Origin: Roseovarius amoyensis
GTDB lineage: Bacteria > Pseudomonadota > Alphaproteobacteria > Rhodobacterales > Rhodobacteraceae
Direction of reading: 5' to 3'
DNA length: 42,910 bases
Assembly (NCBI RefSeq): GCF_003260265.1
Contig: NZ_QITQ01000023.1
Location: 1-42,910, forward strand
Of the stretch, positions 1 through 5,738 are shown piece by piece (position 1 is the stretch's first letter; the number at the start of each line of letters is the position of its first letter). Made by a program: the position numbers and the translations under genes. The notes under the pieces were generated by a model. The model saw only the letters and a program-made list of their open reading frames with translations. It had not been told where the DNA came from and did not search any database.

Positions 1-241
1 GGACCCTGAAATACGAGTGCGTCTACCTGCATGCCTGGGAGACCGGGTCGGAAGCAAAGGCGGGCATCCGGAAATGGATGACCTTCTACAACCACCAACG
101 CCCGCACTCGGCCCTTGGCGGCAGACCGCCAGCCGTGGTCTATTGGCAGAGAAATGAAACAACCAACCCCGATCAGCAGATGCAAAGAGTAGCTTGAATT
201 ACGCCAGATCCTGTCCAACCGATGGGGAGTAGCTCACTCTA
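1..241 (+). mobile_element. IS3-family element, 3' part only
   Basis: The window opens inside an IS3-family element reading left to right. It holds the end of the integrase-type transposase and then a short non-coding tail. That tail, ending near the TGGGGAGTAGCTCA-like sequence at about 220-240, is taken as the element's right end because the minus-strand IS3 reading resumes just beyond it. The end does not match the terminal sequence of the neighbouring minus-strand IS3 (near 776-802), so it belongs to a different IS3 subgroup. The left end lies outside the window. The exact boundary is inferred. Confidence 0.65.
3..197 (+). pseudogene. IS3-family transposase OrfB, C-terminal fragment
   Basis: The frame is open from the first bases and gives about 64 residues ending in a TGA at 195-197. 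It contains the typical C-terminal part of the IS3 DDE integrase core: a TLKYE start, then FYNHQRPHSALGGRPPA, the region just after the catalytic glutamate where nearly all IS3 transposases read YN-x-RPHxALG. The 5' part is beyond the window edge, so it cannot be said whether the complete gene is intact; it is partial here. It would catalyse transposition of the element it sits in. Confidence 0.75.
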
Positions 242-384
242 TCCCGCTGATGCCGCGCCGAGGCTTTGGAGGGGCCGGCTTGGCACGCCAGGTGATGATA
301 ATATGTCGACGGCGCAATCGGCAGCACCCTGCAGATCGACTCGACACCGTAGACAACGCGTTGATCTTCGATGAAGGCGATCAT
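241..384 (-). pseudogene. IS3-family transposase OrfB, N-terminal fragment
   Basis: Reading leftwards from the ATG at 384 the frame gives MIAFIEDQRVVYGVESICRV and then LPIAPSTYY, the usual start of IS3 OrfB (the HTH_21 region preceding the integrase domain). Similarity to the family stops near 241, where the other IS3 element begins; the open frame continues to 199 only by chance through that element's end. The DDE catalytic domain is missing, so the fragment is not functional. Confidence 0.7.
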
Positions 385-419
385 CGCTTCAGTGGGCGGT
401 CGAGTTCCGCCTGTGCAAA

Positions 420-459
420 GTTGAGCCCGTCACGCCACTGGTTCAAGTGGCGGGTGAAA
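420..459. repeat. about 40-bp hairpin insertion at IS3 orfA/orfB junction
   Basis: Between the codons for KASA in orfA and the AQAEL-type sequence before orfB there is about 40 bp of extra sequence compared with what I expect for this IS3 type. It includes a perfect 7-bp inverted repeat, CGCCACT at 433-439 and AGTGGCG at 446-452, with a 6-nt loop. It moves orfA into an early stop at 430-432 and breaks the normal frameshift overlap. Its origin is unknown. The expected intact sequence is from memory of the family. Confidence 0.45.
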
Positions 460-750
460 CGCCGAAGCCTTGCGCAGGATCTCATTGGCCTGGCGCAGCT
501 CTCGGTTCTCCCGCTCCAGCGCCTTGATCCGGTCCCGCTCCTCGCTGGTCACGCCGTCGCGCATGCCGCTGTCTTTCTCAGCCTGCTTGACCCATTCGCG
601 CAGGGTCTGAGGAATACAGCCGATCTTGGGTGCAATGGCCGCGATCGCGCCCGCCTACGCCTCATATGAGCATTGATGCTCGAACACCATCCGGACCGCA
701 CGCGCACGGATCTCAGGCGAGTAGCGATTTGCCAGTTTGCTTTTCGTCAT
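430..750 (-). pseudogene. IS3-family OrfA with internal stop
   Basis: The ATG is at 750. The protein begins MTKSKLANRYSPEIRARAVR and carries the helix-turn-helix and leucine-zipper region of IS3 OrfA ([12 protein letters not shown], then [19 protein letters not shown]). Codon 32 (655-657) is TAG where related proteins have CAG for glutamine ([16 protein letters not shown]), a single-base nonsense change. The 3' end is also altered by the inserted hairpin. OrfA normally binds the IS ends and fuses to OrfB by programmed frameshift; neither is possible here. Confidence 0.75.
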
Positions 751-802
751 AACCATCATCCTTACTTAAGTTGATGGTCTCCGACAAAGCCGGGGCGATT
801 CA

Positions 803-1010
803 GGGGCCTACCGAAAAGCACCTTCATCGTCAGGCAAGCTTGGATCGCGGCGTCGCTGAACTCGGGCTGACGACCGCGCCTACCCGTCGGAGCCGCGTGC
901 CAGGGCATCTCGGGATCAAACCAGATTGCAAGTGAACCGCGCTGCTTCAGCGCCGTGTTGTACGAAGGCCAGTTCCTGGTCTTGCACTTCGTAGGTGACC
1001 AACTGCTCAT
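803..1010 (-). pseudogene. IS5-family transposase, N-terminal fragment
   Basis: From the ATG at 1010 the protein reads KTRNWPSYNTALKQRGSLAI, then WFDPEMPW, TGRRGRQPEFSDAAIQ and CLTMKVLFG, the well-known N-terminal part of IS5-family transposases. The family reading ends at about 803; the last ~15 codons of the open frame (to 762) come from the end of the inserted IS3 element. The DDE catalytic core is absent, so it is inactive. Confidence 0.75.
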
Positions 1011-1073
1011 GACAGCCAGCTATCACGCTGGATTCAAACAGTGAATCCCTCAGCCAATTTGTGCAACAAAGCC
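803..1073 (-). mobile_element. IS5-family element, left-end fragment
   Basis: The minus strand from 1073 begins GGCTTTGTTGCACAAATTGG, a typical IS5-family terminal inverted repeat (1051-1073). It is followed by the transposase start at 1010. The element is cut at about 803 by the minus-strand IS3 element, and its other end is not in the window. It is inserted in the coding region of the small gene at 1050-1208. Confidence 0.7.
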
Positions 1074-1208
1074 AAGTCTAGATACAATTGGTTCGATCGG
1101 GTCTCCAATCGAAAAATCCAACTTTGCAGCAATGGCTGACGCCATGTTCTCTACGCTGGATTTGTTCCAATACGTGGGCTGCGGCGGCAAGTATTTCTGC
1201 TGATCCAT
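1050..1208 (-). pseudogene. Truncated gene, possibly ImmA/IrrE-type metallopeptidase N-terminus
   Basis: A 52-codon frame starts at the ATG at 1208 with a good ribosome binding site (GAGGAGA, about 7 nt before it). It reads MDQQKYLPPQPTYWNK, then VENMASAIAAKLDFSIGDPI and EPIVSRLG, after which it runs into the IS5 end at 1073 and stops at 1050. The GDPIEPIVSRLG stretch resembles the region ahead of the HExxH domain in ImmA/IrrE-type proteins (COG2856), but that domain is missing, so the assignment is tentative. Base composition is clearly lower in GC than the neighbours, suggesting acquired DNA. What is certain is a real-looking gene start destroyed by an IS insertion. Confidence 0.45.
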
Positions 1209-1319
1209 CGCCGGTTCTCCTCGGGGCATGGAGCAAGAAGAGGTCTCAGAATAGTGGCTCTTTTGTTAGAAGAACAGTTGATACCCTCAATTTGATTGAA
1301 TCACATTTGGCACGCGGGA

Positions 1320-1742
1320 TCACTCCTCTCCGTCCACCTTGCCGCGCATCGCCTTGACCTCGCCGCGAACCTTCTTGGCTTTCAAGCGGCGTTTCTTGGC
1401 GCCCAGTGTCGGGCGGGTGGGGATGCGGCGTTTGGGTTTCTCGGTGGCCCTGCGCACCAGCTCGGCCAGGCGTTCGCGGGCGATCTCGCGGTTGCGGGCC
1501 TGGCTGCGGGTGTCCTCGACCTGAATCACCAGCGCGCCTTCCTTGGTCCAGCGTCGCCCCGCCAGGCGTTTGAGCCGCCGCTTGACCGGGTCGGGCAGGT
1601 TGGGGGAACGCTCTGCCTCGTACCGCAGCTCGACAGCGGTCGACACCTTGTTGACGTTCTGTCCGCCGGGGCCGCTGGACCGGATGAACTGTTCGGTCAG
1701 TTCCCAGTCCTCGATGACGATCTGGTCGGTGATGCGCAGCAT
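1320..1742 (-). CDS. Alternative ribosome-rescue factor / aminoacyl-tRNA hydrolase ArfB
   Basis: A 140-residue protein. ArfB hydrolyses peptidyl-tRNA on ribosomes stalled on mRNAs without a stop codon, in the cytoplasm. The GGQ motif of class I release factors sits in SSGPGGQNVNKVSTAVELR, near residues 22-40. The C-terminus is a long, lysine/arginine-rich tail (RPTLGAKKRRLKAKKV), which in ArfB inserts into the empty mRNA channel. Length is normal for the family. The start at ATG 1742 was chosen because MLRITDQIVIEDWEL is the usual family beginning, although the frame is open further upstream. It lies about 30 nt downstream of the hairpin at 1774-1804 that ends the structured leader, so transcription attenuation is possible. 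Confidence 0.93.
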   Translation of the reverse strand: MLRITDQIVIEDWELTEQFIRSSGPGGQNVNKVSTAVELRYEAERSPNLPDPVKRRLKRLAGRRWTKEGALVIQVEDTRSQARNREIARERLAELVRRATEKPKRRIPTRPTLGAKKRRLKAKKVRGEVKAMRGKVDGEE

Positions 1743-1773
1743 GGTCTTTCTCGCCGGGCCTTGCGGAAATCGA

Positions 1774-1804
1774 AAGGGCCGCCCCGGTCTGCGAAGCGGC
1801 CCTT
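1774..1804 (-). terminator. Terminator-like hairpin before arfB
   Basis: On the minus strand AAGGGCCGC (1804-1796) pairs perfectly with GCGGCCCTT (1782-1774), a 9-bp GC-rich stem with a 13-nt loop, followed by TCGATTTCC. The U-tract is short and interrupted, as is common in high-GC alphaproteobacteria. It ends the leader RNA described separately and lies 32 nt before the arfB start. Confidence 0.55.
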
Positions 1805-1871
1805 CAGAAGTTTCAGGAGGTGGTGCGGTTAGGCGCACCAATCCGGGGGTGTCCTGCACCCAGGGGCTGCC

Positions 1872-1928
1872 CTAGGCGCGACCCACCCGAACTGTCCCTG
1901 CACCTCGCTCCAATACCTCTAATGACAC
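1872..1928 (-). CDS. Candidate 18-residue leader peptide
   Basis: A GTG start at 1928 is placed 7 nt after a perfect AAAGGAGG (1943-1936). The frame gives MSLEVLERGAGTVRVGRA and a TAG at 1874-1872. The sequence around the ribosome binding site, 1944-1928, can pair with the invariant 16S rRNA 3' tail over 17 positions including one G-U pair. No rare-codon run or run of one amino acid is seen, so if it is a leader peptide it would sense ribosome loading, not an amino acid. It may alternatively be a chance frame inside a structured RNA. No known family recognised. Confidence 0.35.
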   Translation of the reverse strand: MSLEVLERGAGTVRVGRA

Positions 1929-1962
1929 TGGACCACCTCCTTTCAGTTGTTACCGTTGATCT

Positions 1963-1991
1963 GAGCGTGCCACAGATTTCGGCATTGTCAA
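1963..1991 (-). promoter_or_regulatory. Probable housekeeping promoter of the arfB leader
   Basis: A consensus -35 box TTGACA reads on the minus strand at 1991-1986. With a 17-nt spacer the -10 position is ACGCTC (1968-1963), a poor match. Transcription would start near 1956. The -35 box lies about 45 bp beyond the mepA stop, so it would separate the leader-arfB unit from mepA. Confidence 0.4.
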
Positions 1992-2036
1992 AACAAAATA
2001 CAGGGGTGGGCGCAGAAATTTCCCCACGATGTGGCG

Positions 2037-2966
2037 TCATTCCGCCTGCAGCACCGAAACACATTCGCGCGGCAGATCGGTCATTGTCAGCTCTCGCCGG
2101 GGGGCGGGGCGGGGCGCGGTCGGGTCGGGCGGCGGCGGGTTAAGGATGTTATGCACCCACTGTTCCGCGTCGGCGCAGCCATCGCCCGCCGGGGGTGCAA
2201 CCTGGTTCGTGCAGCCGCTCGCGCCCTTGGGGCAGCTCAGCCGGACATGGAAATGATAGTGATGCCCCCACCACGGCCGCACCTTGCGCAGCCAGGACCG
2301 GTCTCCCTTTTCATCCTTGCACATCTGCACCTTGGCACCGGGAAAGACAAAGATGCGCGCGGTGCGCGGGTCCTGTGCGGCGGCCTTGATGATTTGGTGG
2401 TGCTGACGGGTCCAGTTGTCGTTGATATAGGCGCCGTTGGCGCGTCTGAGCGAGATCGACGACAGGTTCTCGCGCTCGGCCCGGCTGAGGTTCAGCCGCT
2501 GGGGCGGCAGCATCCAGATATCGAGGTCCAGCCCCATCTGGTGGCTGCGGTGCCCGGTCAGCATCGGCCCGCCGCGCGGCTGGCTGATGTCGCCCACGTA
2601 AAGCCCTTCCCACCCCGGCTGGGTAGCGGCAAAGGCGGACAGCTTCTTGATGAAGTCGATGGTTTCGGGATGGCCCCAGTTGCGGTTGCGCGACAGGCGC
2701 ATCGCCTGCCAGGTCGGCCCGGTCTCGGGCAGTTGCACGCCGCCGGCGAAACAGCCCTTGGCGTAGCTGCCGAAGGGCGTCGGCGCCTGGCGAGAGCCGC
2801 GGGTCACGGCCCCGAACAGGCGCTTGGCCTCGACCCCCTGCATGGATGCGGGCAGGCTTTTTGTCGAAAGGATCGGCTCCAGCCCCGGTGCGGTTGCTTG
2901 CGGGGACGAGGCGCTGCACCCGGCCAGGATGGCGGCCAGCGCGATCAGTCTGAGGTGTCCGACCAT
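2037..2966 (-). CDS. Penicillin-insensitive murein endopeptidase MepA
   Basis: A 309-residue zinc (LAS/M74) peptidase that cleaves D-Ala-mDAP cross-links in peptidoglycan in the periplasm. The N-terminus has a lipoprotein signal with lipobox ILAGC (Cys17), so it is probably membrane-anchored. The metal site is visible: GHRSHQMGLDLD, with His142 and Asp149 matching the H-x6-D ligands, and near residue 240 WWGHHYHFHVR, which holds the third histidine. The start at ATG 2966 gives the lipoprotein signal; the frame is open further upstream but inside the neighbouring gene. It overlaps the 3' end of the upstream MFS gene by 22 bp, so the two are probably co-transcribed. The proline-rich tail before the C-terminus is weakly conserved. 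Confidence 0.92.
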   Translation of the reverse strand: MVGHLRLIALAAILAGCSASSPQATAPGLEPILSTKSLPASMQGVEAKRLFGAVTRGSRQAPTPFGSYAKGCFAGGVQLPETGPTWQAMRLSRNRNWGHPETIDFIKKLSAFAATQPGWEGLYVGDISQPRGGPMLTGHRSHQMGLDLDIWMLPPQRLNLSRAERENLSSISLRRANGAYINDNWTRQHHQIIKAAAQDPRTARIFVFPGAKVQMCKDEKGDRSWLRKVRPWWGHHYHFHVRLSCPKGASGCTNQVAPPAGDGCADAEQWVHNILNPPPPDPTAPRPAPRRELTMTDLPRECVSVLQAE

Positions 2967-4330
2967 GTTTCCCTGTCCCCTTCTGCCTGAACCCATCCTA
3001 GCAGCAGCAGCCCCACCAGGAAAAGAAGTATCAGCGGCGCCACCCCGATGCGCGCGCTGCCGGTGATCGCCGTGACTGTCCCCACCAGCGCCGGCGCGAC
3101 AAAGGCGGTGGCCCGCCCCGACAGGCCGTAAAGGCCAAAGCTCTCGGTCGGGGCGGCGGGGTCGGTGTGGCGCACCATCAGCGACCGGCTGGCCGCCTGC
3201 AACGTGCCTCCCAGCCCGCCGATCAGCGCGCCACAGCCGAAAAACACCATATCCGGCAGGGTCGATCCCGGCGCCAGCGCCACGCCGAAAATCTGCGTGC
3301 GGTCCATGCCCACCACCACGACGCAGACCGCGATCAAACCCCATATCGCCGCGACGATCACCGGCTTTGGCCCCAGTGCCCTGTCGAATCGTCCGCCGAC
3401 CCAGGAAAACAGCGCCGCCGAGATGACGCCGATGATGCCGAAGGCGCCCACCGAGGTGATCGACCAGTCCAGCACCAGCGCCGCATAGGTGCCGCCAAAG
3501 CCGTAAAGACCGTTGAGCGCATCACGGTAGAGCATCGAGCTGCCCAGATAGGCCGACAGGCTGATCCGTCGCCTGAGCGCGAGAACGGATTTCTTCAGCA
3601 GCCCCAGCGCGTCACCGATGCCGCGCCCGCGCCGCGGCGGGCCGATGTCGCGCACCCACAGGAAATAGGGGATCATGAAGATAGCGAACCACAGCGCCGC
3701 AAAGGGGCCGACCATGCGCGTGCCCTCGCGTGCCTCGGCATCAAGGCCAAAGGGCAGATCAAGCCCCAGCATCGTGCGCCCGTCCGCGCCCTCCATCAGG
3801 AAGGCCAGCATCAGGATCAGCGTCACCAGCCCGCCCAGGTAGCCAAATGCGAAACCGGCGCCGGAAATCGCGCCGGTCTCTTCGGGCGGACCCAGCGAGG
3901 GCAGTTGCGAATTGATAAAGATCAGCGCGTATTCGGCCCCGATGAAGCCGATGCCGAACATCACCATCGCCCACCACAGGGTCGACCCGTCCGGCAAGGT
4001 CCACCAGATGCCGGTGGCGCCCAGAACATACATCGCCGAAAAACCCACGATCCAGGGCATGCGCCGCCCGGCGGTGTCAGCCAGCGCGCCCATCAGCGGC
4101 GCGCCGAAGCCGATGATCAGCCCGGTGATGGTCAGGCCCAGTGACCACAGGCTCTGGGCGCGGGCGTCGGCGGCGGTCTCGGTCAGCCCCGTGGCCATGA
4201 AATGCGCCGCCGCGATCGAGGCAAAGTAGGGGCCAAAGACAAAGGTCACCAGCAAGGTGTGATAGGGCTGGCTGGCCCAATCGAAAAAGTACCAGCCCCA
4301 GATGCGCCTGCGTGCCGCGCGATCGCTCAT
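2945..4330 (-). CDS. MFS transporter, UMF1 (Atg22-like) family
   Basis: A 461-residue integral membrane protein with about 12 hydrophobic segments. The N-terminus RRRIWGWYFFDWASQPYHTL is the hallmark of the UMF1/Atg22-like branch of the major facilitator superfamily, where a WxxYDWA-type motif precedes the first helix. A central cytoplasmic loop carries basic residues (LLKKSVLALRRRIS). Substrate cannot be told from sequence; some relatives export amino acids from vacuoles, others are uncharacterised. It overlaps mepA by 22 bp and is probably the first gene of that unit. Confidence 0.85.
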   Translation of the reverse strand: MSDRAARRRIWGWYFFDWASQPYHTLLVTFVFGPYFASIAAAHFMATGLTETAADARAQSLWSLGLTITGLIIGFGAPLMGALADTAGRRMPWIVGFSAMYVLGATGIWWTLPDGSTLWWAMVMFGIGFIGAEYALIFINSQLPSLGPPEETGAISGAGFAFGYLGGLVTLILMLAFLMEGADGRTMLGLDLPFGLDAEAREGTRMVGPFAALWFAIFMIPYFLWVRDIGPPRRGRGIGDALGLLKKSVLALRRRISLSAYLGSSMLYRDALNGLYGFGGTYAALVLDWSITSVGAFGIIGVISAALFSWVGGRFDRALGPKPVIVAAIWGLIAVCVVVVGMDRTQIFGVALAPGSTLPDMVFFGCGALIGGLGGTLQAASRSLMVRHTDPAAPTESFGLYGLSGRATAFVAPALVGTVTAITGSARIGVAPLILLFLVGLLLLGWVQAEGDRETWSDTSD

Positions 4331-4395
4331 GCCGCCCCCGTATTCCCTGCCTCAAAAGCCGTTCGATAAGACGGGCAGGCGGGGCGGGTTGCAAG

Positions 4396-4932
4396 TCAAT
4401 CCTGCATCGGCGGCCAGGGGCGTTGGGCCTCGGCCGCGATCCAGGTCGTGACCCAGCCGGGTATGGGCGGCGATTCAGCCGGCAGGCCCAGCACGGTTGT
4501 CAGTTCCCCCGGGTTTACGATGCCATCCGGCCCGGTGACGGCGGAACGGTAAAGCACATGACCGGCACAGTCGCCTTTGCGTTTCCACATTGACTGTTCG
4601 ATGTAAAAGAACCGGTCGTCCCAGCACAGCGTGCGCGATCGCATCTCGACGGTTTCGAACATGCGGATACGGCGGCGATAACGGACCGAGGCGCCGGCCA
4701 TCGTCAGCCCCCAGCCGCGCCGCCTGAGCCCCCGCCAAAGGCCGGTGCGCCAAATCAGCGGCAATCGGCCCAGGTCGTACAGCGTCAGCGTCCGGCCGTT
4801 GTTCAGCTCCATCCATATGTCGAGGTCCCAGGGCAGGCAGACATGGTGTGACAGATGGGTGCCTGTCACCGGCAGCGGCGGGGCCTTTCGGTGCAGCCAG
4901 AATTGCCACGCCATGCGGATGAAGGGGTACAT
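4396..4932 (-). CDS. Acyl-CoA thioesterase-like hotdog protein
   Basis: A 178-residue protein with the single-domain 4HBT hotdog fold expected from WDLDIWMELNNGRTLTLYDL, a variant of the thioesterase active-site helix, then RYRRRIRMFETVEMRSRTL and WDDRFFYIEQSMW. The family (PF13279 type) hydrolyses acyl-CoA thioesters in the cytoplasm; substrate unknown. The ATG at 4932 has a short AGGA-like binding site, and just upstream is a 23-bp tandem duplication. The next gene in the same direction begins 65 bp downstream, so co-transcription with the MFS gene is possible. Confidence 0.75.
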   Translation of the reverse strand: MYPFIRMAWQFWLHRKAPPLPVTGTHLSHHVCLPWDLDIWMELNNGRTLTLYDLGRLPLIWRTGLWRGLRRRGWGLTMAGASVRYRRRIRMFETVEMRSRTLCWDDRFFYIEQSMWKRKGDCAGHVLYRSAVTGPDGIVNPGELTTVLGLPAESPPIPGWVTTWIAAEAQRPWPPMQD

Positions 4933-4938
4933 CGCGGT

Positions 4939-4984
4939 CCTGCCTGTAATGGATTACTCAACCTGCCTGTAATGGATTACTCAA
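4939..4984. repeat. Perfect 23-bp tandem duplication
   Basis: Bases 4939-4961 are repeated exactly at 4962-4984. Each unit holds the near-palindrome TAATGGATTA. It lies seven bases upstream of the thioesterase start, between that gene and the divergent yggT. It may be a recent replication-slippage duplication or a double operator that overlaps the promoter or 5' leader of the thioesterase. Confidence 0.9.
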
Positions 4985-5095
4985 ACCGCCGCCGGTTTGC
5001 CAGCCTCGCGGGCGAGGTCAGCGCAATCTCGCGTCGGACTTGCCCTTTTTGCCCCGCGCGCTTAGGTGAGTGCGGCAAGTGATGGAGTGCGCGGC

Positions 5096-5377
5096 ATGAT
5101 GGCGATTTACGGACCCTTGAGGCTGATCCTCGATGTGGCTTTCTTTATCATGATTGCCCACATCATCATGAGCTGGCTGATCAGCTTTCAGGTTCTGAAC
5201 CTGCATCAACAGTTCGTGGCCCAGATCTGGTACGGGCTGAACCGCCTGCTGGAGCCGATCTATAGCCGCATCCGCCGCATCCTGCCCGATACCCGGCCGC
5301 TGGACCTGGCGCCGCTGATCGCGATCATCATCGTCATTTCGCTGCGCGATTATATCCTGCCCGCGATCCTGTTCTAG
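5096..5377 (+). CDS. YggT family membrane protein
   Basis: A 93-residue protein with two hydrophobic segments separated by a conserved loop: FIMIAHIIMSWLISF, then NRLLEPIYSRIRRILPD and LDLAPLIAIIIVI. This is the standard YggT/Ycf19 pattern (R-x-LEP-x-RxxP plus D-xSPL). The family affects osmotic tolerance and, in some bacteria, cell-envelope or division functions; the exact role is unknown. ATG 5096 was preferred to the GTG at 5066 because GGAG lies about 8 nt upstream and the hydrophobic helix follows directly. Confidence 0.85.
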   Translation: MMAIYGPLRLILDVAFFIMIAHIIMSWLISFQVLNLHQQFVAQIWYGLNRLLEPIYSRIRRILPDTRPLDLAPLIAIIIVISLRDYILPAILF

Positions 5378-5390
5378 CGAACATGCGTGC

Positions 5391-5406
5391 CGGGGCTTGT
5401 GCCCCG
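5391..5406 (+). terminator. Small GC hairpin after yggT
   Basis: CGGGGC (5391-5396) and GCCCCG (5401-5406) form a 6-bp stem with a TTGT tetraloop, 14 bp after the yggT stop. There is no T-run (AATCATGG follows), so termination would be weak or Rho-assisted. Confidence 0.35.
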
Positions 5407-5584
5407 AATCATGGTATGGGATGGTCGCCGGCAAGAGCAGTCGACGAGTTTCAGGGGACAGGTTTGAACCGCCGGGAGAACATGTGTCGCAATGTGGTGC
5501 CGACGCCGGTTCGAGCGCGTCCTGCTGCCTGTTTCGAAGGGAATGATGTTTCGGGGGGGCTTGGCGAATTCATGAACTTGCCTC
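5407..5584. other. Intergenic region before the palindromic repeat
   Basis: No gene is supported here. Short open frames on both strands lack a convincing start and family resemblance. The sequence GGTTTGAACCG on the plus strand looks superficially like a tRNA T-arm but lacks a matching stem. The rest of the yggT-recQ gap is taken by the palindromic repeat at 5585-5670. Confidence 0.5.
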
Positions 5585-5670
5585 GCCCGGCACGCTTGCG
5601 GGCCGGGCATGCGCCCGCCCGCCCCATGGCGGGCGCATTCGCGCCCACCCGGGCGTTCGCATGCCCTCTG
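5585..5670. repeat. Palindromic dispersed repeat, copy 1
   Basis: This stretch shares 59 identical consecutive bases (5597-5655) with 18281-18339 and more on both sides. It folds into nested stems: outer GGGCATGCG (5605-5613) with CGCATGCCC (5659-5667), inner GCGCCCGCC with GGCGGGCGC, and a smaller CGCCC/GGGCG arm, with another GCCCGG/CCGGGC hairpin on the left. It lies about 70 bp upstream of recQ. It resembles REP/BIME-type intergenic elements. Confidence 0.75.
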
Positions 5671-5738
5671 GTTGCAAGGTTGCGACTCCTGTCAGGTGAA
5701 ACCCGCGACATCGGCCCCCGCCGGAAGGCCGGGCTGAC

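Larger units (their letters stand above)
241..802 (-). mobile_element. IS3-family element, degraded and truncated
   Basis: A second IS3-family element lies on the minus strand. Its outer end is placed at 802 because the minus strand there begins TGAATCGCCCCGG followed by TTTGTCGGAGACC, a typical IS3 terminus, and the start of orfA follows at 750. The element has orfA with a nonsense codon, a roughly 40-bp insertion at the orfA/orfB junction, and only the first ~48 codons of orfB before the other IS3 element cuts it near 241. It is itself inserted in an IS5-family transposase. It cannot move by itself. Confidence 0.65.
1774..1957 (-). ncRNA. Structured leader RNA or small RNA upstream of arfB
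   Basis: Between mepA and arfB the minus strand carries a strong-looking promoter, then a 10-bp perfect long-range pairing (AGGAGGTGGT at 1941-1932 with ACCACCTCCT at 1824-1815), a nested alternative 6-bp hairpin (GGTGCG 1839-1834 with CGCACC 1827-1822) that shares three bases with it, and the terminator-like hairpin. The 5' arm is a Shine-Dalgarno for an 18-codon frame; the 3' arm is a copy of the anti-Shine-Dalgarno. This fits either an attenuator of arfB or a free small RNA of about 180 nt. A 6S-type RNA (closing stem, central bulge with 3' hairpin) was considered but no conserved 6S sequence was recognised. Ends are approximate. Confidence 0.5.

Noticed and set aside
1774..1957. Assignment of the arfB leader as 6S RNA or SRP RNA
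   Set aside because: The closing stem and 3' hairpin are 6S-like, but I recognise no conserved 6S sequence and no SRP GGAAGG-type loop; left as an unassigned structured RNA.
5455..5480. tRNA T-arm-like GGTTTGAACC sequence
   Set aside because: No matching stem of five pairs and no other cloverleaf arms around it.
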